Source of the DNA: Paragonimus westermani
Lineage: Eukaryota; Platyhelminthes; Trematoda; Plagiorchiida; Troglotrematidae
Direction: 5' to 3'
DNA: 64,000 bases
NCBI GenBank assembly: GCA_008508345.1
Contig: QNGE01002982.1
Location: forward strand, 17,689-81,688
Both the position numbers and the translations under genes were made by a program. The notes under the pieces were generated by a model, which saw only the letters and a list, made by a program, of their open reading frames with translations, was not told where the DNA came from and did not search any database. Shown here in pieces: positions 11,253 through 25,000 of this stretch. Position 1 is the stretch's first letter; each line of letters starts with the position of its first letter.

Positions 11253-11845
11253 CTGTTCGACTGAAACAAAAACAAATTTCCAATTGCTGTCTGACAGATA
11301 CAGCGAGAAGGATATGCACGGCATACACCACAGACAACGAATTACTACGAATTCGAGAGATACTGGACCAGAATGGATATCCAGAGAGATTTGTAGAAAG
11401 GAATATGAAGTGTAAAGATACTCAGCCAGCGATAGAAACAGTAGCAAAAAAGCCCATTCCTATCAGTCTGGCAATTGAAGGCGACGCAGTTAGTGAATTG
11501 ATCAGCCGCAGGCTGACAAATGTTTCGGCTAATATTTACGATGCTGCAGAATGATCATCTCATTTAAGAGCCGACCGGTATGGGTGTCATATCTGAAATA
11601 AAGGTTATCGAAGTTTTCTTCGTCATTCTGTACTTGTTCTCTCACCTGCCGTTGTCAAGGCGGTTACGTTGATAAAACTACTCGGCAACTGTCACACAGG
11701 ATCCGTGAGCACCTTCCGAAATGGCTACGTAATGATATGACGAAACCAATTTCGAATGTTATGTGATCGCGCCTGAACGACACGGGTCATCAGATAACTT
11801 TCGACACAGCGTTCAAAATCATTTACAGAGTGTCCCGAACCCATT
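11253..11845 (+). pseudogene. Penelope RT C-terminus and GIY-YIG endonuclease remnant
   Basis: After the SINE, the plus strand encodes RICTAYTTDNELLRIREIL, then NGYPERFVERN and KKPIPISLAIEGD, which is Penelope thumb-like sequence, to about 11560. At about 11625-11730 a frame gives GGYVDKTTRQLSHRIREHLP, the GIY-YIG endonuclease signature (normally YIGRT..L..R..EH). Stop codons interrupt it. The G-R-T residues of the active site are altered to V-D-K-T-T, so the nuclease would be inactive. Confidence 0.75.
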
Positions 11846-11849
11846 TTTG

Positions 11850-12200
11850 GTTGTCAAAGTGAGAATGTTGTCAACAGCAGGGGCGATTGATATCAAACTC
11901 TACAACCCAACTGGACGCCCAAGGAAAATTTATAAAGGCCCTACACCTTCAGTGGGTAAACCGCTGAAACCCAGTGGCCCAGTATCCCGATTACAACGTT
12001 ACCACACACCAGTCATGGAAACACAACACATTCACATACACACAAACCCACCAACACCCGGGTAGACAGTAATCCACAGCTCCCCTGACTATCGCCATTG
12101 CGTATAGCCATGCTTCTGTTTGATATATAAAACTAATGAGTCTCTTGTGAATGTATACACCTGGTGAGAATTACCGGAAGCAGCTGTTTGCAACCTTGAC
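11850..12200 (+). repeat. Penelope 3' terminal repeat with decayed hammerhead core
   Basis: This aligns over about 300 bp with the reverse complement of 20190-20560 (shared blocks around TATCAAACTCTACAACCC and CACCCGGGTAGACAGT). At 12161-12190 the plus strand reads CTGGTGA, GAATTACC, GGAA, then GCAGCTGTTTGCAACC. This is a damaged copy of the hammerhead-like core at 20190-20240. Sense orientation after the RT matches the expected position of a PLE terminal repeat. Confidence 0.6.
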
Positions 12201-12730
12201 TTCGTATGAATACTCTGGGTATAATGAAGGAACAGATATAAGTTGATAACACGGATTCTGGTGAACACAATTTCTGCGATGGGTACCAAGGTTAAATGCG
12301 GAACACGCAGTGGAATACTCCTCAGTATGACATGTAACAGGGAGGCGAGAAGACGAGAGGCGTGATTCGGGTAGGAACGTTTATGAAACACGTGACACCT
12401 AACATACAGATCAGAGAGTGAAAGTACACATACTGATTAGTCTATTTCGTGGGAGTCTTCTAGTGTTCGATCAGTTTGCACGACGTTGACAGTATGCTCT
12501 GTAAGGAATAAGAAGAGACGGTGAGACAACTGAAACAAAATGGCGTTTGTCGTGTTGATTTCGATTTCCCGCTAGAGCTAGCTAAACTGGAAAGCGCGCT
12601 TTTTTCTTGATTGATTTAAACACTTCTGTCTAGTCTCTCAAGACAAAAATCCTTCGAATGATTCTTCGAATACACGTCGGTCTTTGGAAAATTTTGTGTT
12701 GTAACTGCGTTCTGTTATTATTGCTTTGTC
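12201..12730 (+). promoter_or_regulatory. Upstream region of the AKAP17A-like gene
   Basis: This stretch separates the Penelope remnant from the AKAP17A start codon and should hold the promoter and 5' UTR. I see no TATA box or other confident core element, and cannot place the transcription start. It is T-rich in the last 150 bases. Confidence 0.35.
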
Positions 12731-13051
12731 ATGGAGCGAGGCGCGCAGTCTTCTATTCCAGGTAAAGATGCTGAACTACGTACTTTGGCGAAATCTTTTG
12801 GTCTTTATCTTAAACCTGTTGCTAGGATTCACTTGACGGTTCAACTGCCCACTCTTCATGACTCCTCGGGGCAAGCGAAGTCATTCACCACTTGGGAAAT
12901 TATTGAGAAACTTCGTCAACTCTGCCCCAGTGTACTCTCTCCTCCCACACCGATACGAATTGTCCGCACTACACTTGAATTTGTTCGTTTACTTGTCGAA
13001 GTTGATTGCAAGTCTGATGTCAAACGAGTTGTCACTAGTTTAGACAGTCAA
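12731..13051 (+). CDS. AKAP17A: AKAP17A-like exon 1
   Basis: Encodes residues 1-107, starting MERGAQSS. The ATG is the first of the homologous frame, and family similarity begins at about residue 23 with FGLYLKPVARIHL. The exon ends after a complete Gln codon at donor GTATGA. The reading frame stays open two codons further, which marks the intron. Confidence 0.93.
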
Positions 13052-16000
13052 GTATGAGCACTTTTTACTGTTATGGTTCATGTGTCATTCCCCGTATGAT
13101 ATGCTGTTACACCGCAGTTCATCCAAAAGAATGTTGTTAACGAACGTATTGTAAAAATTTGTCCTGTACAGATCTCGCAACCTATATTGGCAGCTCACGT
13201 GGTCCGTGTTTTACAGCGCATTTCAACGGTCTACTGTTGCGTAGTGCACCCCATAGGAAGCACGAGGTTATGAGTGAAGGATAGTTTGAATTTAATGTTG
13301 GTAAGGTAGGTGCGAGGTTAATTACTCACAGGCAGGTGTAGAAAATACAATGTGTCTGATTTCTACAAACACGGTATTGTCTTGAATCACTTTGTTCATT
13401 ATAGAGTTCACTGATCGTCTTAGCCAGCACATTACACGCCAACTGGGCTGTCTACTGTATAGTGATTCAGACAGTACCACCTGGGAGGATGCCTTAATAT
13501 ACATTGAAGATATTTGTGGAGAGATTAAAGTGGATATTTCATGGGAGAATCTAATACTCGTTGATACAACCGTAGATTTCAATAGGTTGATATTGCATCA
13601 ACGTAATATGCTCGTCGTAGGGTTGTATTTGTAGTCGTTTGTGCATAGGATCTAGCCAGTAGATAAATTGGTATCGGAGAAAGGGAACTACGGTAGGTTG
13701 TCCTTCAAGCAGGACGAAAATAAACATTTAATACTCCACTAGGTGAGTTATAGACCTTTCACGGGATCCCCGAAAGACTGCCATGTCACGTTTTGGAGAC
13801 GTTCGTGCTGAGTGTGGTTAACCACAGTTGGTCACAAATTAGTTAAACGGTTCTTTCTTGTCCAACAAGTGTGTGAAGCTTGAATTTGTGCAGTTTTTAT
13901 CGTGACATGCCAGTGTATGTGAACTAGCAAAGGAGGATGACTTTTCTACAAGTCTCAGAAACGAGAATGCAAACGAGAATTAGGTCTGCCTCGCCAGACT
14001 GGTTAGAGATCAACAGGTTCGAGACGTGAATCATTATTTTCGGCGACAGTACACCACTGGTTGGCATTAGTACCTAACTATCGTGTGACTGAGAGAAAAA
14101 GGCTGGTTGCCTGTCTTGCGGCTTCTTAGTATTTTTATCGCCAGAATAGTTCATTAAGTCAACATGTTCTAACAACGATCGAGCCTAAATCCCGCAAGCG
14201 TTTTCCAATATGTTCTGGGACTGTCCGCCTTATGATGTTCTTTTTTAACTACCTTTTTATGGTCTTGGGATTACTTTAGACGATAGTCCGTTAACGTGTG
14301 GAATCCTAAACGCATGCACTCTGGGTTTCCACGTCATCTAACATTCTCAAGCAACCTCTCAATGGTAGTTTTTTCTCTCCTCATTCCGTAGTACATTAAG
14401 CTGAGCGGCTTTCCACAAAATCTTCACGTTCGAGCAAGCGAAGCCCCCTCCGATTGTCCCAGGCGTCATGACTGGGAAGCATTTTTTCGTGATGCCGAAG
14501 ATACGGATGAGACAAAACCAGGAGAGCGACCCGATACTCTGGTTCTCAGTGGCCTACCAGTTCGTTGGTTTTCCCAATCGGCACGAAGCTCCCAATCTTT
14601 TCCTGAACATTTGGACCCGAACGACACCAAACTTGATCGGCCCATTCTTGCTGTTGTGAAAGCAGTTTTCGAAGTAATCTTAGCTTTTAATAATTAGGTT
14701 ATCCTGAGTGTTTCTAACTGTTACCAATGTTTCACAGTTTCCTTCACCATTGATTTTTGTTAAACTCACTCGGTTGATCATTATTTCCAACTGACCAGTG
14801 CTGCTTTTTGCAGTCTTTTCGCTGCAGGTCCGGAAATAAGCGTTAGTCTGGATGGCCGTCTCCCGGCGCTTTGCTTTGGTATCACCGAGTAAACGGTAAC
14901 TAGTGTACAGCTCAGCAAGGTTAGCAAAAATGATGAAGCATTAGCGTGTACGAAGACAACTCGCATCTTATATAGCGAGTAAGAATGTGAGTAAGGTGGA
15001 ATAGGAGTAAGCGTTTTAAAGTGCTTTTCGACATCCAGAGCTCACACAGTCCCCGCAGTTACTTACATTACAGACAAACGTATTCTCGCCATGGAAGAAG
15101 AGGGGAACTTATATAGATAAAAAGTAGAAAAGAGTGACCTATTAGCATTAGGTTCTCCGGTGCGTAGCATATGAACTGTGTATTATTATTGGCGACAAAA
15201 CACGTGTTCTGTATTTTGTAGGGAAAATCGTTTGGAGGCATGATACCTGTCGAATAATCAGTTGATGCCGCCATAACAGTTGTAGTATTACCTATGGCCC
15301 CCAACCTTGAATGTTCTAAGGTCGATGTAACTCCAGACTAACCGTTTGTCTGAGGTGTCGGAAGCCTACACATTGGTTAACAATATTTTGTGCTCTGTCG
15401 TGGCATACGCTTTCGCAAAATCTAGTAACGCTATTTTCGCATCGCCCCGAAAGTTAACAAAATCAAAGGCTTCTCAGTGAACGTAGTTCTGTACGGACGT
15501 GAACGGCATCCTAACCATGGTCAGGAATAAGACCGACATCAGCCAACTGCTTGGTACATTGAATTCGACGCACCAGAATGTCAAACCTAACAGAAGACGA
15601 ATAATCGAACCAATCCCGTCTCGTGAACGTTTCCGTTTACTACAAAGATGGTTCATTTTCGCGACCAATATACAGAAGTCCAACGTAACTTGACCAGAAT
15701 TCCCGAGTTTTATCCAACGCAGGCCAGGTGTTGTACACATTGTCTTCGACAGAATAATGTCTGCACACAGTCATTCGTAGGAAGTAGTAGCGCTCTTTTC
15801 TACACTGAACCTGGTTGTCCTTTGCATTCTATCTAAAGGTGTCAAGTGGCAAACAATAAAAGTTTTCGAAAAATTGTTATACTTAACACGTGTTTGTGGG
15901 TGATGGGTTTACCGAACAGTTGAAACTTTATCTGCATGTCTTTTTCTTTTAAAACACCCGGCTTAGTTACATGGGCTGCTGTGTGCTGTGTCACTTATTG

Positions 16001-19000
16001 TGCCTGTTGGCGAAGGAATCTTTTATCTCATATGATTTGCAAACTTTCATATCGCTGCCGTGAATGCTACATTGGGCCACTCGGATGGTTGCCACATGTA
16101 GGTCGACCTACATATATGGGTCAAACGACTAGGCGTTTGCCAAGAGAATCAAAGTTTATCTTTCGGCTCGACTAGGGAACGGCGTGAGCAAAAACCGTCA
16201 GCAGCGCAGTAGTTGGACATTTTACCACACTGACATAAAGCAGGTCATTCGCATAGTTGAAATTTCGGCCAACCTCTACAATCTGTTCAGACAACGAATG
16301 CTAGCCACCGCGGAATCGATTGCTACTCTATTACTCATTCCTGTTCTTTGTTCTTAAAAGAAGCTCGTACAAATTCTACAGTTGCCGTGGCCAAAGATTA
16401 CATCACCAACTTCAACCTCGACTTCTGCAACCTAATTGTGAGTGGACCTCTTAACCACCCATCAACATCATTAGTGACTCGTCGTTTGACGTTTTGTATC
16501 TTGTTATACGGACCACTGGAAGTTTCCTGATATTTTCTCCATTTGGTCGAACCTATATAGTTGTATTAGTGTGATGAAGAATGATCAAAAACAGTTGTTC
16601 GTTACCATTGGTTTCTGTATCTTAATCCTTATGCTCATTGTTCAGCGTCTTCGTGTATGGTTGCTCCTCTAAGTCACGCCTGTGTTTTTCTAGTTCGTGC
16701 ATGTTTCTTATAATCACTTTTAGAGTATACACATGGTTATGCAGGTTACGTCACAGGGTTTGAGCGTTCCAAATTCACCTTCGCGGTGCTTAAGAAAGCC
16801 TGTCCTGCATAGGCTTTTTCTCGTGATCTTTGGTGAACTGCCAGTCTACTATTCTACGTGAACGAGTAAACGGCTCGACAGGTGGAGTAGAATAAAGGAA
16901 TTTGGGAGGCTTGATAATGATTGAGTGTCACGATGTGGCCGGCTTTGAGTGTAGAGCATCCTGCTGGAGGTCGGCTTGAAGGTTCTGACTTGTATTCTCT
17001 AATAAGGTTTCGGGGAGACTCCCTCCGAAGCTAGTAATACACTAACATGGCCGAGCAGTTTGGACAGGGGGGCTAATCTTTTTGAAAAGTACGAAAATGT
17101 AAGTCTTATGCATATGTCGTGCGTTGCATCATGTTTCAGAATGCCTACTTCAATAATCTCTGGTCGCATTCGTCTATGCGCTGGTCGTTACGGGCGATCG
17201 AAGCGCCTTGCGGTTGAAGTCTGCCTGTCTAAAACCATTCCTTCATATACCTGGTACAACGAATTCAAAGGCACATCTTACTAGCCGTCGACTCTGTGCT
17301 CCTCAGCTGTGTAACTGACGGTCACTGTATGCACTTCAGACGTTGTCACATCAAGTCACTCCTCTCCGAAGCAGATTGGCCGCAATTAACTACGTTATTT
17401 GAAGAGATCAGAAGTCTGGAATCGGAGCTCATTTTGTTGCCACTTGGTAGTAATTGCCTTATAACGATATCTACTGCTCGAATCTTGCGACGCTCCTACC
17501 ATTTTTAGTCATACTGCTCATATTCAAATAGTTATGATGACCATTTTCAGCTCATTTATTCCTAGTTATGTTTTTGATTGTAACCGCAGACGTTTGGTGT
17601 GGTTCGTTCTGTGGACATTCCAATGCTCGATCCTGTTCAGAATCCAAGCTGTTTAGACTGGTATCTTGACGAATACTGTGGGATTAGAACCAATCACGCT
17701 GTGTCGGCTGCATCGGCTTATGAACCGTCACTCGGAACAACAGAGCAAGAAGCTGTCGGTGGGTTTGGAAAGATCGGACCGGATACTATTTCAGTGGTCA
17801 GCGATGGTGCGCACTCCGTCTCCCAAGTACCAATAAGCATTTTTAACGCTACTCTGAGCTCTCTGGATACGGATAGTGCATCGAAGGCAAAATCCGTTCT
17901 GACCCCGTTGACCTTCGTGGCTTACGTGCAGTACAGTGACTATACCGGATTCACCAAGGCGATGGAGTCGTTGCGAGGCCATAAGCTAGTCTATGCACCA
18001 CAATCACCCGCATCGAATGCTGTACTGAGTGAAAAAGCGAGCACGAAACTCTATTTTACCGCGGAGATCAAGGTACTCTGATGAGTCTTGTGCGCAAATG
18101 CATTTCCGCCTCTTGTTCATTCGCACTCAACTTTTTGTTCCCCAATTGCCGTTTTTTCCGCCCAACGGGAATAAAGTTTGTACAAAGATCATTTTGGTGA
18201 AATGACTGTTGTACTTACAGTTCACGTCTGTTTAACCTTTGTTCGCGTCTTTTTTATTCATCCTTGTTCAAACATTCAGGTAGCGGTTTTATACGTCTAT
18301 TTTTTAGTTGGTTCGAAAATGTGACCTTTCTATGGTGAAGATGTTTATGAACTTGCACTGCTTGACCATGATTGCGTCCATTCATTAGTCCACATCAAGT
18401 TAAATGATCGTGTGTGACGCGAATGTCTATTTCCAAAATTTTAGGACAGTCTGCGATGGTTCGGCCACAAGTTCCCTCTGAGGGACACCTTTCACCGATC
18501 CACCAACAGTTAGATGAACCCACTATGTGATGTGGTCTTGTAAGCGGCATGGTCACGAAATATGAGGACCCTGAACTTCCCCTTATTTAAAATCCCACAG
18601 GTCTCGCCTGCCCGGTTGGGGACTTCGTGATCACATGGATTACCTGTTAGAGATACCACTCGATGTGTTAAATTGCTTCAGTCAGTAGTTTGCCTGCACT
18701 GCCTCTAGTACTTCTAGTTTACCTGACTTTATTCGATGTTTTCTCCCCTTTTCCATTTCTTCCGATACTTTCCCCTCGTGTAGTACCCATGGTTTCTGTT
18801 GCAGTGAACGGCGATCTACAGCACTGTCTAGCCAGGGTTCATGATTGTTCCTAACTGAGTGAATGGATTTACTTGCACTCAGTCGACTCGTGGAAACCGT
18901 TCATACCTAACTATTAGATCTAGTCTTTAGATTGTACATTTCAGAGTAATGTTTCATTGTCTTGTGACACCCTGGATTATTTCGTCGTATGGACGCCAGC

Positions 19001-22000
19001 CGCCAATCACCCGGTTGTTGCGTTTTCTTCCACCATCCGCTCTCCGCATAGCCTGTCAAATAACAGCTAACATCTGATAGTCATCATCATCATCATAGCC
19101 ATTAGCCTGACCAAAGGTACTGTGGCTCGGGCCGCCGCTCATCTCAACAGTGACGTGGAATATCTTAGAAGGAAACTACTACAAAGGTCAACAAATATTA
19201 AAGAAGACTAAACGGAAGAACTATAAATGGCATGGATACAGGTTCGCCATTGACTGCGACACATCGCCATCTCGGATAGCGTATCTAACCAGCGGTTTGA
19301 GTGATCACGAGGACCCCCATCCAGGCAGGCGATGCTTGCCCACTTTGCTCAATGGAGCAGTCAAAGTCTTCATATCTCGTNTGTGCAACGCAATTAGTTG
19401 ACCAATTGATCGCACATCCTAAGCGTTCCGGAATACGCCCCGGCGAATTGCCAGATTGCTCACGCGATCAGTCCACTTAATGTGGGCCAAGTGGCGGAGA
19501 CAACGATGGTCAAACACAGCAAGCCTGCTGATATCTTCCTTGTGAACAGACCACGTTTTTGAACCGTACAGCAAAATGTAACGCACACAGGCGTTATATA
19601 CCCTTCCTTTCAGCGACAACCGAACGTCTTTTCGACGCCACACATGACACAGTTTGGCAAAGTCAACTTGTATCTTTGCTATCCTCGCTGATATCTCATC
19701 AACAATATTACAGGCTGACGAGATAGTGTTACCTAAGTATGTAAAACTGTCCACAGTCTCAAGCGGATTACCTGCAATAAAGAAAGTAGGGGTGGAAATG
19801 CTCCAGTCTTGAAGCAGCACTTTGCACATCTGATAGTGTCAAGTCTGAACGTGTAGTCTTACTTTGGACGCGTGACTAGACTGTTCTGTCGACATGGTGA
19901 TGTTACTTCGGATTAACGTAGAGTAAATTTCACTTGCTTTGTTCGTTTATTGTTGTTGACCCCAACAGGTGCTTTTGTTTATTAGACGACACCTGACGGG
20001 ATGTCACGTGTAATTCGATCACGTCTGTTTCATGTGTTATGATCATACTGAGCGCAATCTGAAGCGCATTGTATCTATCCAGAGCAATAGGAGCGTTAAT
20101 ACAATACACCGATAAATGTTTGGACAACGCAGTGGATAACTAACCGGGGTTAAAGGCTCGCTTCCCTGACAGCATCGTCCTGCCTATAAAAATTCGAGGT
20201 TGCAAACATCTGTTTTCGGTAATCCTCATCAGGCATGTACAGTTAAAAGGGATTCGTTGGACGTATATATAAAACAGAAGTATGGTTATACGTAATGCTT
20301 ATGGTTATGGAAACTGGAGATGACTGTCTACCCGGGTGGTCGTGGGTTTGTGTGTGTATTGTGTTTACATGAATCGTGACCGGTGTGTGATAACGTGTTA
20401 ATCGGGTTACTGGACAGCTGAGTTTCAGACGGTTGACACATGGCTGGCTGGCCACAGGAGGTGTGGGACCTGTGTGAATTTCTTTTGGGCGCCCACTTGG
20501 GGGTTGCAGAGTTTGATAGTTCCACCGCAAGTGAAGCGCTGAAAGGTTTCTTGAGGCATCCGTAGGCTGCCGGTGTAGACACATTTGATAGACCAGTTGG
20601 TTTAAACTGTTCTGAAAACAAGGTGTTATTCTTTAGTGGTGCTAAACGGGCACAGATAGTGTTAAATGATATCACGCGTTCTGACCAGCACCCTTTTTCA
20701 GCTTCATAATGTAAAGTGCTTCTGCAAAACCATTCTAGTTACATATGCTTAATCCCAGCTAATGTTATGGGGACTGTTGACTAGTTGATATACTTAGGAA
20801 ACTGCCTTAGAAATGTCGAGTGCGTAAGAACTAAGTATTTGCTGGTACCTCCGACTTCATGGTATTCTTTTATAAGTAGGCTATCTTGAAGCTTAGGAGG
20901 CGGGTGTGTAGAGCGGCCTTCACGGCAATATTGCCGACCATCTGTATGTACATTTCACCATACGAATCAAGTAGCACTGACTTAATAACAACAATAAGAT
21001 TAAGAAGCAGATATTTTGCAGCATAATTTGTATATATCTAGTTGCTGCTAGGACACCCGGATAGTTTATTGATGCTGCCACTCAGTTATCATTCACGCCA
21101 CAACAGACTAGCGTAAGGTTCGAAGTGAACAAGTGACGACGTGGCTAAGAAAATTGAGGATAGATATGAGTACACTTGGTCTTTGTAGGTCACGGTCGCC
21201 TCCTGACTCCCATGATTCACACATCCTATGGCTGGGGAAAGCAGAAAGGGTGATGAGTAATGGGGTTCATTGAACTAACTGTCACCGCTATGTCTTTGAA
21301 ATATTGACACGGGGGCGGTTAAACCTACAGTGTGCTGCTGTCATACTGATATCGCGTTGTTTTCGCGTATAACCCATTTTCTTCTTTGTCAGATGTCTAG
21401 GCGTATATAGCCTGTAATTTAAGTCCTATCCCTCTTTTTACCTATTGATTTGGGCTATTTGTTTCCTCGTGATCCTGTCGTACCTAATCATCAACATAAA
21501 CCGTTGACGACCTATCACTAACGATGAGAGCACTTACTGTTTGAGCACTTGGCTTCTGTGATGTGACGTGGTGATTGCTAATGCGAAAACGTTACCGTGA
21601 TGTCTAGATCGTTTCCGTAGACACCTACAAGTAATCCGGCGAGTTTAAAGTTGGTGACCTAATTGTTCCATTCTTGTCTTTCGTTTTAATCGGCCGACTT
21701 ATTTGTTTTCACGTCTACCCCTAGCTGGTGCACAAGAATACTTCCAGCCAATTTAGCGTATATTCTTATAAGGCCGGCAGTATCTTTTGGTGTCATACTG
21801 TCATGAACTATGCGGTACCTCACAGTTTAATTGGAACTCTGTCCACACATCTCCGCTTTGTTTCTCACGTCCACGATCTTCAGATCGACTTTGACAGAAC
21901 CAAGCACTTGTCCAGATCGTCCATTCAAACGCGTCAGACGGAACGCCAGAGGCTGGTACAGCTTGCATTGCGTCAGCGTAAAGAGGCTGAGGCCCAGGCG

Positions 22001-25000
22001 GAGGCTGAAGCGCGACAGCGACGGCTCATAGAAGATGCGAATCGCAAAGCAGAGGAACGCCGTCGAGCCGAGGCTCTGGCCATGGAAGCCGAGCAAATGG
22101 CTAACTGTGCGGCTAGAGCAGAACGAAAAAAGCAGCGGGTGAGGATAAGTGTTCATTGCATATGATTCTGTGCCTGTTCTGCATGATTTATGCAAGCTTT
22201 CAGGATCTGAGATGTCGTCAGTAGGTGTTGCAAACTTTGCATGGTTGTCTTTTAGTTTCGTCACACATTTATCTCAGTTACTTATGGGTGGTTGGTCTGT
22301 ATGTTGCAAGCTGTTGCTGATTAAATTACTTAAGAATTCGTTGACTTAGCTCTCACTGCTTTCCAGTAGAACTTTCTTTCTGTGTTGTTATAGGGTACTG
22401 TGCTGCGTTGGTGGATAGCTGAGTGCTAATCGGCAATTACTGCACTGCACAACATACACGCGGGTGCACTTGGAAAACGATTTACCCGTTTATTTCTAGA
22501 AGTATCTTATGTAGGAAAATGGCTAGTAGCTGATGCTTGTTCGAGATAACTAACCTTTCTGGCCGCTCATCTGTCGTAATCACAACAAAACCTGATGAAA
22601 TATAAAGGCTGAATAGTCTGAATTTGTCTTACTTTTCGACCCAGTCTTCCTGTACACAACCCAGCAAATCATTCAATTAGCACTCATAGCTATTTCTGTA
22701 TATTCGAAGAAATGTTCTAGATAATGATGCGCTATTTGCACACCCACTTTCATATAGAGGAATACCACTGCACTGCCGGAAAAGAATAATCCAGTGGACT
22801 CGATTTGAACACGCTTCTCATGGTGACTGTCCCATCGTTACTGCCGGCTAGTTATATGATGTTTAGTGTATTGATGACTGGTTGTATTAAGGTTTCTGTG
22901 GACTGCGACGCATCCCTGGAAATATTCACCAATGATAACAAAGCTGATATTTGAATGGTGGTTTTAGGATGCACATCACTCGGAACATTTAGACCCCCTC
23001 TGTGCGTGAAGTGTTGTGTACTGGATACATTTTAAGGGACAGCTTGGATCCATCACCCCCTATTGTGACCTACGAGCTCAAATCTCAGCCTGTTTTCTAA
23101 CAGCTCCTCCTTGATGAGAAAACGCCAAATGTAGAATATCAACTGGATCGTTCGGTAATTTTCATTTAGAGGGCTCTTCCCTGAAGTTCACCCCATTGGT
23201 ACGCCCTCACCGTTGGCTAAATATTAGTGCTTGCCGACCGTGCCGTTACTGAGTTATCCAGCTAAAAAGTTGGGTTACAAAGCCTGTTTTAACGCCTCGG
23301 CCCTTTACTCAGAAAGGAGTAATCCTGGTGTGGCGTACAGGATGCTATACTAGCTGTTTTGTTCTCCGAGGCGTTTTTCGCTATCACAGGTCTCTCTCTG
23401 AAAGCTGCACACCTGGTGGGTTGCCTGAAATGCAACCAGTATCCTTTGAGTGTTGGAGTGTCCAATCTGGGACCTCTTGCCCGAATCTGGCATGCCAACG
23501 TCGTCAGTAAGTGGCCTTAGGTGAAGCGTAATGCAGTTTGGAAACAGCGTCCTCATCTGCACAGTTAGGGATTGATGGACGACCTTTAATGTCAGTGTTA
23601 GCAAATCGTCTGCCGATGTTTGTTTGTTACATGAGTGAGTGTCATTGTCGGAACCATACTTGTTTTTCTACATTCTATTTTCCCCCGCCTTATATTTTAT
23701 GTTTCTAATATATTTCGGAGAAGAACGTCTTCATGTTCTCTTTATTTTTGTATTCTTGTAACACCGTCAACTGCGGAGTCAGGTGCACATAACCGTTGTA
23801 AGCCCTATTGAACCTTCAAAATCCTTCTGTGTAGATTCGGTAAGTACTATTCGCTAGGTAGATCTCATTACCGTCTAAATAGCCGGTTGGAAGCGTCATT
23901 CGACATAGCACTATTGCACTAAGCTGGGTTTTCTTCTAATCAGCCATACTTTCTCCAGTATTTTCATGTATAATTTTCACCCTTGTCGCTGTTGGGGTCA
24001 GGTCCGATCTTAATTGTGTTTGTCACTGTGTTCGTAACCTGGATTTCATTTGACGTTCTTGTACTTAATGATGCGTCCATCTTTGCCTGGTCACTAACGT
24101 GTCCGTTACGCAGATTTTCAAGACCGTCTAACCGCTTATAGATTGATTGCAAACTGCAGTAATCCAGTATTTGAGGTAATTCTCAAGGCAAATTTTCCGA
24201 ATATTCGCCTACAATTAATCCTTTCTCAGCTGGTCCGCATTATTGGGCACCAAAACTTACTAAAAGCTGACCTTCGTCCTCAGTGTTATTACTCCTTGTT
24301 TAGAGTGTTCTGGTTGAATGAATTTGGTCCGGATTCTTCAATATTTCTACCCATTTGTTTCTCCTACTTCTGTGGATGTCGGCATAGCTATTCGCTATCA
24401 CCTATCGAATCCATTTCTCTCTAAAACCCGCAGGCCCTTGAACGCTGTAAACGAGAGAAAGACAGATTAGTGAAACAGAAAATTTTGCTTGATGAGCGAC
24501 GTCGTTTGCTTGCCGTTCGGAAAGTGGAGGCTATTCGTCTGATCACATTTCTTCTGACCAGAATTCAGGTAAGTTCATCATCGTCATCAACAACAGCTAT
24601 TCATTAATGACGAGCATATATATGATGCAAAATATGTACATACAGTATATATTTGACATGCAAAAAGGCTACGAAAGGCAGCAAACGCGCCACAGTATGA
24701 GAAAAAATGAAGGGTAGTTCGTGAGGTGAAGAGGGCGAAAATGTAGAGCTTTAAAAAAGTTACGACAAAGCACACAGAGACTCGCAGCACAAGCGCCACT
24801 GGCTTCTGAACTTCGGTATCTGAGACACCGTCCTCAACCAGAGGTTTCAGTGTTCTGTGGACCACAGCCAGACAACTGGGAGCGCCCTACTGAAGCAAGC
24901 TTCAGAGTAAGTGCCTTCACACCCCTAGCCCAAGCCCTGCGCTGACAACCGAGCTGAAGTATCCAGCATAGCCCACCGGTCGCAAATAGGGCACGGTTTA

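Larger units (their letters stand above)
9976..12200 (+). mobile_element. Decayed Penelope-like element (PLE)
   Basis: Plus-strand retroelement remnant. In order it shows a PDKGAGVAL box near 10062, an RT core at 10243-10960, a SINE insertion at 10968-11244, the RT C-terminal part with NGYPERF and KKPIPISL at about 11253-11560, and a GIY-YIG endonuclease remnant at about 11625-11730. A terminal-repeat-like tail at 11850-12200 has the same sequence as the inverted copy at 20190-20640. RT followed by GIY-YIG, with terminal repeats carrying hammerhead motifs, is the defining layout of EN+ Penelope elements. Multiple stops and frameshifts make it non-functional. Confidence 0.85.
18073..21883 (+). 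other. AKAP17A-like intron 3 (3811 bp)
   Basis: Donor GTACTC; acceptor in CGATCTTCAG. It contains, in order, a plus-strand RTE tail fragment, a 5'-truncated minus-strand RTE insertion with target duplication, a minus-strand Penelope terminal repeat and a plus-strand RTE RT fragment. From about 20850 to 21883 nothing is recognised. Confidence 0.8.

Noticed and set aside
13392..13634. 80-codon plus frame as an extra AKAP17A exon
   Set aside because: No family similarity, and exon 1 to exon 2 join cleanly without it.
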